Source: Bacilli bacterium (GTDB taxonomy: Bacteria > Bacillota_I > Bacilli_A > RF39 > UBA660). From it: a stretch of DNA of 13,009 nucleotides. Of the stretch, positions 1 through 6,559 are shown piece after piece. Position 1 is the stretch's first letter. Each line of letters opens with the position of its first letter. The notes under the pieces were generated by a model. That model was not told where the DNA came from, did no database searches, and worked only from the letters and a program-made list of their open reading frames with translations. A program made the position numbers and the translations under genes. Where the stretch lies: positions 1 to 13,009 of the forward strand of contig CAAHEL010000105.1 in the NCBI GenBank assembly GCA_900772445.1, read 5' to 3'.

Positions 1-4
1 AATC

Positions 5-361
5 TGGTGGAGGTGAGGGGAATCGAACCCCTGTCCGAAAAAATCTTAACTTATTTATCTACAAGTTTAGTCAATTATTATTTTTTGAAAATAGTATAGT
101 CAATTGACAATCTATAATATTTTCTAGTTTAGTATAGTTCGTTGTGAGTCCTAAACATAAACACAATATAGCTTGCTTTATAAGTCTTCTTTATTTCTCA
201 CAAGCAAAGAAATAGGAAGACCTGTTGTTTACTTAATTAATTAAGCAAAAGCAACAGCATTTTTATAGCTGTTTCCAGTTATATTTAATTTTGTCTTTAA
301 CGAAAGACTCGCGACTTGCAAAATAAATCTTAATAATCCCGTCGAAGCCAAAGGCACCCCC
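5..361 (-). ncRNA. ssrA: Transfer-messenger RNA (tmRNA)
   Basis: tmRNA rescues stalled ribosomes: it is charged with alanine, enters the A site with SmpB, and encodes a degradation tag. On the minus strand the 3' end reads as a tRNA-like T arm (GGGGTTCGATTCCCC) followed by CACCTCC, A and an encoded CCA. The 5' end, GGGGGTG, pairs with CACCTCC to make a 7-bp acceptor stem containing one G-U pair, which fixes both ends. The 5' domain contains GGCTTCGACGGG, typical of tmRNA. The length of about 357 nt is normal for a one-piece tmRNA. A strong promoter lies just upstream, leaving a precursor leader of a few bases for RNase P. Its own terminator would lie beyond the left edge of the window. Confidence 0.96.
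241..276 (-). other. tmRNA proteolysis-tag reading frame
   Basis: The resume codon is assigned as GGA (274-276) because it follows TAACT, the counterpart of TAGTC before the E. coli resume codon GCA. The tag reads GNSYKNAVAFA and then TAA, preceded in the protein by the alanine carried on the tmRNA. After the last sense codon the sequence TAATTAATTAA places a stop in each of the three frames. The ending AFA differs from the common LAA and resembles mycoplasma tags. The resume codon is inferred by alignment from memory. Confidence 0.8.
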
Positions 362-372
362 AGGACACCTAG

Positions 373-401
373 ATTATATCAAAATTATTTCCTAAAGTCA
401 A
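373..401 (-). promoter_or_regulatory. ssrA promoter
   Basis: On the minus strand, -35 TTGACT (396-401), a 17-bp spacer and -10 TATAAT (373-378) give an almost perfect housekeeping sigma promoter. Transcription would begin a few bases upstream of the mature tmRNA 5' end at 361. The -35 lies directly against the terminator of the kinase operon. Confidence 0.9.
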
Positions 402-402
402 T

Positions 403-436
403 TAAAAATAAGCATTAGCATTATACTAATACTTAT
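403..436 (-). terminator. Intrinsic terminator of the two-component operon
   Basis: On the minus strand, ATAAGTATTAG pairs with CTAATGCTTAT (11 bp, one G-U pair) around a 7-base loop, followed by TTTTT. The stem includes the TAA stop of the sensor kinase and ends about two bases from the ssrA -35 box. Confidence 0.85.
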
Positions 437-1695
437 TTTATTATAAATTTTACACCATTTTTTACGTTTTCTACTGTAATATCATATTTTAAAAATTGGA
501 GTGTTTTTTTTACTACTGATAGTCCTAGACCAAATACTCCCTTTATTCCTTTCTCATAAGGAGTAAATATGCTATTTAAGATATTTTCATCTATATTAGG
601 ACCATCATTAAAGAAAATTATTTTATTATTTTTAATAGTTATTTTTATAGTTTTATTTGCGTATCTTATAAAATTATTTAGTATGTTATCAATTATTGCT
701 TCCCACATATCCGAACTTCCTCGGAAAATAGTATTATTATCTATTTCTAATATAAAATCTACATCTTTTCTAGCAATTTTGAATTTTTCTATTGAATTAT
801 TTACAATTGTACTGATATCATAATTAACATTTAAATTTTCTTTTTGATCTTTTATATAATTTAATTTATTTAGATATAATAAGGAGTGAACTTTGTTTTC
901 TAATTTTGTTAATTGTTCTTTGATAACTTCAATTGCTTGTTCTTGTGTTTCAATACCATCTTCACTTGCTTCGATATAAGATTTCATAACGGTAATAGGT
1001 GTTTTAAAATCGTGTGATATGTTTTGATACATTCTGTTTTTATATAATTCGTTTTCTTTTAGAAATGTTCGCATATTTTCTATTGCTAGGTCTAATGTAT
1101 GTAGTTCATCGTCATAGTTTTCTGTTATTTGATGGGAGTAATCATCATTATCAATGTTATCTATTTTTTCTTTTAATTTTTTTATTCTGTTTACTAACTT
1201 ATTAGACCAAGTTAATATTATTAACGATACTATTATGTAGGTTATTCCTACGATAATTATTATCATAGTGAAAATATTTTTTTTCATTTCTAGTATGTAT
1301 TTATTGTCTGTGATAGCAATTCTTTTTTCGTTACTTGTTTCAACGGCATAATAGTAATATGTTTTTTTATTATATTTTATTTTGCCATATTTCTCTGTAA
1401 ATTTATTTAATAATTCTTCAATATTATTTATATCTAGTATTTCATTTATATTTTCAGAGATAGTTATAGTGTTATAAGTGTCATTAGTATAGATATAGGC
1501 TACTTCACTGTTTATTTTATTGTTATCAGGACTATCTAGAAATGTTAATGGTTGTTTTAAATAATTATATAAGTTTTCTTCATAAATTGGTAATAGGGTT
1601 TTAGGAAGGATTATACCTAATGATATTACAATTATTCCTATAATTAATATACATATATATAATAATTGTTCTGTTAATGAGAATTTATTTTTCAC
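433..1695 (-). CDS. Sensor histidine kinase of a two-component system
   Basis: Membrane kinase that autophosphorylates a histidine and passes the phosphate to the adjacent OmpR-type regulator. It has a membrane helix at about 11-30, an external sensor region of about 110 residues (31-140), a second helix at 141-163, and a HAMP-like linker to about 215. The HisKA motif NISHDFKTPI carries the phospho-acceptor His228. The ATPase domain shows an N box (332-346), NDGP (363-366, G1 box), an F-box-like FTPYEKG, and GLGLSVVKK (389-397, G2 box). All catalytic boxes are present, so it should be active. The GTG start overlaps the regulator's TGA by four bases. No clear SD precedes it, so translation is probably coupled. 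The external domain matches no sensor I recognise. The neighbouring calcium pump and exchanger suggest a cation or envelope signal, which is inference. Confidence 0.93.
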   Translation of the reverse strand: MKNKFSLTEQLLYICILIIGIIVISLGIILPKTLLPIYEENLYNYLKQPLTFLDSPDNNKINSEVAYIYTNDTYNTITISENINEILDINNIEELLNKFTEKYGKIKYNKKTYYYYAVETSNEKRIAITDNKYILEMKKNIFTMIIIIVGITYIIVSLIILTWSNKLVNRIKKLKEKIDNIDNDDYSHQITENYDDELHTLDLAIENMRTFLKENELYKNRMYQNISHDFKTPITVMKSYIEASEDGIETQEQAIEVIKEQLTKLENKVHSLLYLNKLNYIKDQKENLNVNYDISTIVNNSIEKFKIARKDVDFILEIDNNTIFRGSSDMWEAIIDNILNNFIRYANKTIKITIKNNKIIFFNDGPNIDENILNSIFTPYEKGIKGVFGLGLSVVKKTLQFLKYDITVENVKNGVKFIIK

Positions 1696-2348
1696 GTTAA
1701 ACGGTATCCAAATCCATATATTGTATTTATATTTAATTTAGGCATTTTCTTTCTTAACCTTCTTACGAGGTCATCAACAACTCTATCATTTCCAAAGTAA
1801 TTATATCCCCATATGTTATTTAATATGTCATCTCTTGAGAATTGTTTATTTTTATTTTTTATAAGCATTGCTAATAAATCAAATTCTAGAGATGTTAGTA
1901 TGATTTCTTTGTTGTTTTCGGTGACTATTCTTTTATCTAAGTCAATTATATAATTTTCATATTTAATTTTTTCACTAGATTCCGAATATACTCTTTTTAT
2001 GATGTTGTTTACTCGTAATACTAACTCTTTTGGTGAATATGGTTTGGTAATATAGTCATCACTTCCTAGTTCTAATCCAATTATTTTATCTAGGTCTTTA
2101 TCTCTAGCAGATGTGAATATCACTGGAACTTTATCGTTGCTTTCTCTTATTTTTTTGATAATATCATAACCACTTATGTCATCAGATAACATTATATCTA
2201 ATATCCATAGGTTTATATCATCATTAATGTTGTTTATTGCATCGATTCCTTTAGTGTAACTTACTACTTCATAATCTGCTTTTTCTAGATATGTTTTTAT
2301 TAGTTTGTTTAGATCTATTTCGTCTTCGACTAAAGCAATTTTATACAT
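1692..2348 (-). CDS. OmpR/PhoB-family response regulator
   Basis: DNA-binding regulator, 218 residues, the usual length for this family. The receiver domain (1-120) has the acidic pair E8/D9, phospho-acceptor Asp51 in WILDIMLSDD, switch Thr79, Tyr99 and Lys102 in TKPYSP. The winged-helix domain (about 127-218) includes the family pattern SLEFDLLAML, an IWGYNYFGNDRVVDDLVRRLRKK-type recognition region (about 179-201) and the C-terminal hairpin YGFGYRLT. Translation starts at ATG with GGTGGTGA upstream (2355-2362). The gene is first in the operon, followed by the kinase with a GTGA overlap. It is transcribed divergently from the calcium-ATPase operon, which makes that promoter a natural candidate target, although the sequence does not prove it. 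Confidence 0.94.
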   Translation of the reverse strand: MYKIALVEDEIDLNKLIKTYLEKADYEVVSYTKGIDAINNINDDINLWILDIMLSDDISGYDIIKKIRESNDKVPVIFTSARDKDLDKIIGLELGSDDYITKPYSPKELVLRVNNIIKRVYSESSEKIKYENYIIDLDKRIVTENNKEIILTSLEFDLLAMLIKNKNKQFSRDDILNNIWGYNYFGNDRVVDDLVRRLRKKMPKLNINTIYGFGYRLT

Positions 2349-2394
2349 TTTATATCACCACCATATTTAGTATATCACTTTTTGATGTTTTTTT

Positions 2395-2417
2395 CTATAT
2401 ATTCATATATCACCTCC
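2395..2417 (-). promoter_or_regulatory. Strong SD plus three-codon leader ORF (MNI) before the response regulator
   Basis: On the minus strand GGAGGTG (2411-2417) is followed after four bases by ATG AAT ATA TAG (2395-2406). It lies about 46 bases upstream of the regulator start, and its SD is better than the regulator's own. The block ATGGAGGTGATATA closely matches the regulator's ATGGTGGTGATATA (13 of 14 bases), which suggests a duplicated initiation site. Whether it is translated is unknown. Confidence 0.4.
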
Positions 2418-2433
2418 ATCTGTTTATAATTCT

Positions 2434-2463
2434 ATAATAAAATTGTAGAATAATTATTGTAAA
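2434..2463 (-). promoter_or_regulatory. Probable promoter of the two-component operon
   Basis: On the minus strand, -35 TTTACA (2458-2463), an 18-bp spacer and -10 TATTAT (2434-2439). A dyad, ATTCTA (2429-2434) and TAGAAT (2446-2451) with 11 bases between, overlaps the -10 and could be an operator. In such AT-rich DNA the assignment is tentative. Confidence 0.5.
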
Positions 2464-2501
2464 AGTGTGGGAAATTATGTTAATAAAAATTTTTAAACTT
2501 C

Positions 2502-2546
2502 TTTTAAAAAGTAAAAGTTTATGATATAATTTTTACAATAGGAGGT
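2502..2546 (+). promoter_or_regulatory. Promoter and RBS of the calcium transporter operon
   Basis: Extended -10 TGATATAAT (2522-2530) with a weak -35 TTTTAA (2502-2507) and a 17-bp spacer. The predicted start near 2537 leaves only a few bases before the SD GGAGGT (2541-2546), so the leader would be very short. Confidence 0.6.
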
Positions 2547-2549
2547 AGT

Positions 2550-5165
2550 ATGAAAAAGTATGAGTTTATGAGCAACAGAGAATTATATAGGGAATTTGAT
2601 TCTTCGGATAAAGGTCTTAGTAGTGAAGAAGCAAGTAAAAGAATTTTGCTTTATGGAATGAATTTACTTCCTAAAGATAAGAAAAAGGGAATTGTTGGTG
2701 TTTTTTTTAGTCAGTTTAAGAATGCTATTACGATTATTTTGGTTATAACTTGTTTGTTTTCTTTTTCTATTGGTGAAATAGTTGATGGTGTTGCTATTAT
2801 TTTTATTATTTTACTTGATGTTATTATGGGAACAGTTCAAGAGATAAAGGCACAAAAGAGTGCAGAAGCGCTTACTAATATGATAAAGGTTCGTACTAGG
2901 GTTTTGCGTGATAAAAAGGAAATTGTTGTTGATTCAGAGAGTATTACTGTTGGTGATATAATTTTTTTGGAGTCTGGTGATAAGATTAGTGCAGATGCTA
3001 GAATTATTAGTTGCTCTAATTTAGCTGTAAATGAGTCTGCCTTGACTGGTGAATCTAATGCTAGTGGTAAAGTATCTGGTATTATTTCTGATTCTGTAGA
3101 TAATTCAAATATGGTTTATGCTGGAACGGTTGTAATTACTGGTAGGGCAAAGTGTATTGTTGTTAGAATTGGGGCAAATACAGAAATTGGTAAAATTGCT
3201 ACTAAAGTAATTGAAACTAAGGAAGTCGATTCTCCACTTACTATTAAAATGAATAAGTTTACTAAACAGATAGGTGTTTTAACTATTATAATTGCCGTTA
3301 TTATTACTATTTTACTTGCTATTAAGGGTGTTAATACTAAAGATATGTTTTTATCTGTTGTTGCTTTATCGGTATCTGCGATGCCTGAGGGATTACCACT
3401 TGCTCTTACTTTGGCACTTACTATTGGAGCAAATAGGATGTCTAAGCGAAATGTAATTGTTAAGAAACTTAATTCTGTTGAGAGTTTGGGGAGTTGTACG
3501 GTTATTGCCAGTGATAAAACTGGTACTTTGACTGTTAATGAGCAAACTGCTAAAAAAATGGTTTTTCCTGATGGAAGTATTAGTGATATTACTGGTGTTG
3601 GTTATAATGATGATGGTAAGATTACTTCTGATAATGATTTTTTAGTTAATGAGATTTGTAAATGTGGTGCTTTAAATAATGATGCTGGTTTAAATTATGA
3701 TGGTGAAAAATGGATTAGTTATGGGGACTCTATTGATATTGCTTTTCTTGCTTTGGGTAGGAAGGGTAAGATAGATTTATCACTTTATGAAAAGTTAGGT
3801 GGTATTCCTTATGAGTCTGAAAATAAGTATTCGATGAAATTTTATAAAGATGATGGTAAGTATTTTTGTACTGTTAAGGGTTCTTATGAGATTGTTATTT
3901 CTTTTTGTGATAAGATGTATGTTAATGGTAAGTTAAAAAAAGTTGATAGGGATTTGATTATTAAGCAAAATGAGGAACTTGCTAGGGAGGGTTATAGGGT
4001 TATTGCAATTGCTAATAATTGTGTTGATGATTTTTGTGAAAAGGATAATTTTACTATAGATGATATACCTAAATTAAATTTATTAGGATTAGTGGCATTT
4101 ATTGATCCGGTTAGGAAAGAAGTAAAGAAATCTATTGATAATTGTTTAAAATCTGATATTAAGGTTGTTATGATTACTGGTGATCATCCCCTTACTGCTT
4201 ATTCAATTGCTAAGAAATTAGATATTGCTTCGGATTATGGTTATGTTGCTACTGGTGAAGATATTGAAAAAAACTTATTACTTGGTGTTAAGGAATTTGA
4301 TAAGTTTGTTAGTAGTAAGACTGTTTTTTCTAGGGTTACACCTATTCAGAAATTAGAAATTGTTGAGTCTTATAAAAGACAAGGTGAATATGTTGCTGTT
4401 ACTGGGGATGGGGTAAATGATGCTCCGGCACTTAGGAGTGCTAATATTGGTGTTGCTATGGGAAGTGGTACTGATGTTGCTAAAGAAACTAGTAATATGA
4501 TAATTGTTGATGATAATTTTATGTCTATAGTTGCGGGTATTGAAGAAGGTAAGAATGCTTATGCTAATATTAGAAAAGTTATTTATATGCTTTTATCTTG
4601 TGGTCTTGCCGAAGTGTTATTCTTTGTTTTATCTATTATGTTTAATTTGCCTATGCCACTTGTTGCTATACAATTATTATGGTTAAATTTAGTTACTGAT
4701 GGTTTACAGGATTTATCTCTTTCTTTTGAAAAAGAAGATAATTTAAGGGGTAAGAATTCTGATAAGCTATTTGATAAACTTATGGTTAGTGAGATATTAA
4801 TATCTGGTATTTCTATTGGTTTAATTGTTTTTGGAGTTTTTGTTTTTTTGATTAAGGGATTAAATATGCCTGTTGTTATTGCTAGGGGATATGTTATGGC
4901 ACTTATGGTTTTTATTCAAAATATTCACGCTTTAAATTGTCGTAGTGAAAGTATTAGTGTTTTTAGAAATCCTTTGAGGAATAATATTTTGATTATTTTT
5001 AGTATATTTGGTTCGATTTTATTACAAATTATAGTTATGGAAGTAGATTTATTTAGTGTGTTTTTACAAACTACAACTATTCCTTTCGGACATTTATGTA
5101 TATTATTTTTATTTAGTTTGCCAATACTATTTATTATGGAATTATTTAAAGAAATAAGAAGGTGA
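2550..5165 (+). CDS. P-type calcium-transporting ATPase (type II, SERCA/PMCA-like)
   Basis: ATP-driven cation pump, most likely exporting Ca2+ across the membrane; 871 residues, standard for type II. An N-terminal cation-ATPase domain (about 1-70) precedes ten predicted membrane helices. The actuator loop has TGES (166-169). Helix 4 has PEGLP with Glu280. The phosphorylation site is Asp322 in DKTGTLT. The nucleotide domain has KGSYE (443-447, usually KGAPE). The hinge has TGDH and TGDGVNDAP (618-626). Helix 6 has NLVTDG (Asn713, Thr716, Asp717), matching the SERCA calcium-site residues. Helix 5 keeps Glu688, but the usual Asn is Gly685. Helix 8 has Gln790 where SERCA has Glu. The binding site is therefore mixed and may carry one ion per cycle. 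First gene of an operon with the exchanger. It ends in TGA, with the next ATG three bases on and in the same frame. Confidence 0.93.
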   Translation: MKKYEFMSNRELYREFDSSDKGLSSEEASKRILLYGMNLLPKDKKKGIVGVFFSQFKNAITIILVITCLFSFSIGEIVDGVAIIFIILLDVIMGTVQEIKAQKSAEALTNMIKVRTRVLRDKKEIVVDSESITVGDIIFLESGDKISADARIISCSNLAVNESALTGESNASGKVSGIISDSVDNSNMVYAGTVVITGRAKCIVVRIGANTEIGKIATKVIETKEVDSPLTIKMNKFTKQIGVLTIIIAVIITILLAIKGVNTKDMFLSVVALSVSAMPEGLPLALTLALTIGANRMSKRNVIVKKLNSVESLGSCTVIASDKTGTLTVNEQTAKKMVFPDGSISDITGVGYNDDGKITSDNDFLVNEICKCGALNNDAGLNYDGEKWISYGDSIDIAFLALGRKGKIDLSLYEKLGGIPYESENKYSMKFYKDDGKYFCTVKGSYEIVISFCDKMYVNGKLKKVDRDLIIKQNEELAREGYRVIAIANNCVDDFCEKDNFTIDDIPKLNLLGLVAFIDPVRKEVKKSIDNCLKSDIKVVMITGDHPLTAYSIAKKLDIASDYGYVATGEDIEKNLLLGVKEFDKFVSSKTVFSRVTPIQKLEIVESYKRQGEYVAVTGDGVNDAPALRSANIGVAMGSGTDVAKETSNMIIVDDNFMSIVAGIEEGKNAYANIRKVIYMLLSCGLAEVLFFVLSIMFNLPMPLVAIQLLWLNLVTDGLQDLSLSFEKEDNLRGKNSDKLFDKLMVSEILISGISIGLIVFGVFVFLIKGLNMPVVIARGYVMALMVFIQNIHALNCRSESISVFRNPLRNNILIIFSIFGSILLQIIVMEVDLFSVFLQTTTIPFGHLCILFLFSLPILFIMELFKEIRR

Positions 5166-5168
5166 GTT

Positions 5169-6113
5169 ATGGAATATTTATTGTTATTAATTGGTTTTGT
5201 TTTAATTGTTAAATTTTCTGATATTTTAGTAGATGGTGCTTGTTCGATTGCTAATAATTTTAAGATACCTAAAATGGTAATTGCTCTTACTATTGTGGCA
5301 TTTGGTACTTGTGCTCCGGAAATTGCTATTTCTTTTAATAGTATTATGTCTAATAATGGTAGTATGGCAATTGCTAATGTTGTTGGTAGTTGTATTATTA
5401 ATACGTTAATGATTATTGGTCTTGCAGCTATTATTAATCCTATTAAGGTTAAGAATGATACGATTAATAAAGAGATGCCTCTTTTGTGTTTGATTACTTT
5501 AATATTTTCTATACTGGTATTAGATAGTAAGGTTGTTTCATTTTTACCTAATGTTATTACTAGGTTAGATGGTTTTATATTACTTTTGTTGTTTGCTATT
5601 TTTGTTTATTATTTATATAATATTGTTAAAACTAATAAAAATAAAAACAGGGAAAAACCTGCTTATAGTATGTTTAAGTCTATTGTAATGATTATTGTTA
5701 GTATTATTATCATTGCTTTTAGTAGTGATTTAATTGTTGATAATGCAGTTGTTATTGCAGAGTCTTTAGGTATTAGTCATAAGGTTATTACAATGGTTAT
5801 TATAGTTATTGGTACTAGTTTACCTGAACTTACTATGACTGTTAGATGTGCAAAGAAACACGAGTTTGATATTGCTTTAGGTAATATAATAGGTACAAAT
5901 ATATTTAATATATGTATTGTTTTAGGTCTTCCTGTGGCAATATTTGGTAATGTTAGAATAGTGGATTTTGGTATTGTTGATTTTATTATTTTAGTTTCTT
6001 CTTCGGTTATTTTATATATATTTGCTAGAACTGATAAGGAATTAAATAAGACTGAAGGTATTGTTATGTTTTTGATATTTATATGTTATTATGCATATAT
6101 TTTAATTGTTTAA
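5169..6113 (+). CDS. CaCA-family cation/Ca2+ exchanger (YrbG/NCX-like)
   Basis: Membrane antiporter of the calcium/cation antiporter family, 314 residues with about ten helices. It shows the internal duplication of this family: alpha-1 has GTCAPE (46-51) and GSCIIN (73-78), and alpha-2 has GTSLPE (215-220) and GTNIFN (242-247). The ion-site acids Glu51 and Glu220 are present. Compared with archaeal NCX_Mj, one site Ser is Cys48 and the Asp of the second half is Asn247. A polar loop (152-169) separates the halves. The SD AAGGTGA overlaps the pump's stop codon, so the two are probably translationally coupled. Together they offer a primary and a secondary route for removing calcium. The exported ion and the counter-ion (Na+, K+ or H+) cannot be read from the sequence. 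Confidence 0.92.
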   Translation: MEYLLLLIGFVLIVKFSDILVDGACSIANNFKIPKMVIALTIVAFGTCAPEIAISFNSIMSNNGSMAIANVVGSCIINTLMIIGLAAIINPIKVKNDTINKEMPLLCLITLIFSILVLDSKVVSFLPNVITRLDGFILLLLFAIFVYYLYNIVKTNKNKNREKPAYSMFKSIVMIIVSIIIIAFSSDLIVDNAVVIAESLGISHKVITMVIIVIGTSLPELTMTVRCAKKHEFDIALGNIIGTNIFNICIVLGLPVAIFGNVRIVDFGIVDFIILVSSSVILYIFARTDKELNKTEGIVMFLIFICYYAYILIV

Positions 6114-6114
6114 T

Positions 6115-6136
6115 CTAACTTATGTTAGGTTTTTTT
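6115..6136 (+). terminator. Intrinsic terminator of the calcium transporter operon
   Basis: CTAAC (6115-6119), loop TTAT, GTTAG (6124-6128), then G and seven T. It begins two bases after the exchanger stop and overlaps the stop codon of the convergent minus-strand gene. Confidence 0.8.
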
Positions 6137-6479
6137 ATGGTAATATTGGTGGTTCAGTTTCTTTTTCGTTTATGTTAAAGTATATTATTAGGATGTTTCC
6201 TATTATTATTAGGATTATTCCTGTTATTTTTGTTTTTTGTAATTCTAGGTTATCTGTATTTTGTAGTTCTTTATAACTATTTGATAAGAAATAAAAATAT
6301 ATTAGTAAAGAAGATATTGCTGTTAGGAGAAATATTTGTTTTGCTATGTTGCTTTTTTGGTTATTTGTTGTTAATGATTTTTTATGTAGTTCGTCACCAT
6401 AGATATTTATGATACTTAAAATTATGAATATTATCCATATTAGTTCATCTGTTTCTATTTCTTTTATTTTATTATTCAT
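6135..6479 (-). CDS. Small three-helix membrane protein, function unknown
   Basis: 114 residues from ATG at 6477-6479. The frame stays open further upstream, but those codons overlap the collagen-like gene and offer no better start. The N-terminus MNNKIKEIETDELIWIIFI resembles, from memory, uncharacterised small membrane proteins of Clostridia and related gut Firmicutes. Predicted membrane helices lie at about 14-28, 48-66 and 86-104, with a charged connector (29-47) and a polar tail ending ETEPPILP. No SD is visible before the ATG, and an AT-rich CATAATATATACT lies directly in front of it, so the message may be leaderless. It is divergent from the collagen-like gene and convergent with the exchanger. 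A link to surface or spore structures is suggested only by position. Confidence 0.7.
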   Translation of the reverse strand: MNNKIKEIETDELIWIIFIILSIINIYGDELHKKSLTTNNQKSNIAKQIFLLTAISSLLIYFYFLSNSYKELQNTDNLELQKTKITGIILIIIGNILIIYFNINEKETEPPILP

Positions 6480-6547
6480 AGTATATATTATGCTTAAATA
6501 GTTAGAAATAATTAGCAATACTTGATTTAAAGCATATTTTATTACGA

Positions 6548-6553
6548 GAGGTG
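6548..6553 (+). promoter_or_regulatory. RBS deciding the start of the collagen-like gene
   Basis: GAGGTG lies six bases before GTG 6560-6562. An in-frame GTG at 6551 falls inside this SD and has no SD of its own, so 6560 is chosen. The six-base spacing is near optimal. Confidence 0.75.
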
Positions 6554-6559
6554 ATAGAA

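Noticed and set aside
62..250. AT-rich repeats and hairpins at the left end as a possible riboswitch or CRISPR remnant
   Set aside because: They fall within the tmRNA body, whose ends, tag and pseudoknot-like hairpins explain them; no direct repeats with regular spacing are seen.
569..1205. Plus-strand open frames inside the sensor kinase gene
   Set aside because: They are hydrophobic shadows of the antisense kinase, whose catalytic motifs are intact.
2550..6113. TGA read as tryptophan (mycoplasma code), fusing the pump and exchanger
   Set aside because: TGA ends the response regulator exactly at a GTGA overlap with the kinase start, all recognisable Trp positions use TGG, and an SD plus ATG follow the pump's TGA.
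6533..6541. CATATTTTA before the collagen-like gene, resembling a sigma-K -10 (CATAnnnTA)
   Set aside because: It is too close to the SD (start would fall at about 6548) and no matching -35 is found at the proper spacing, so it is no evidence of sporulation control.
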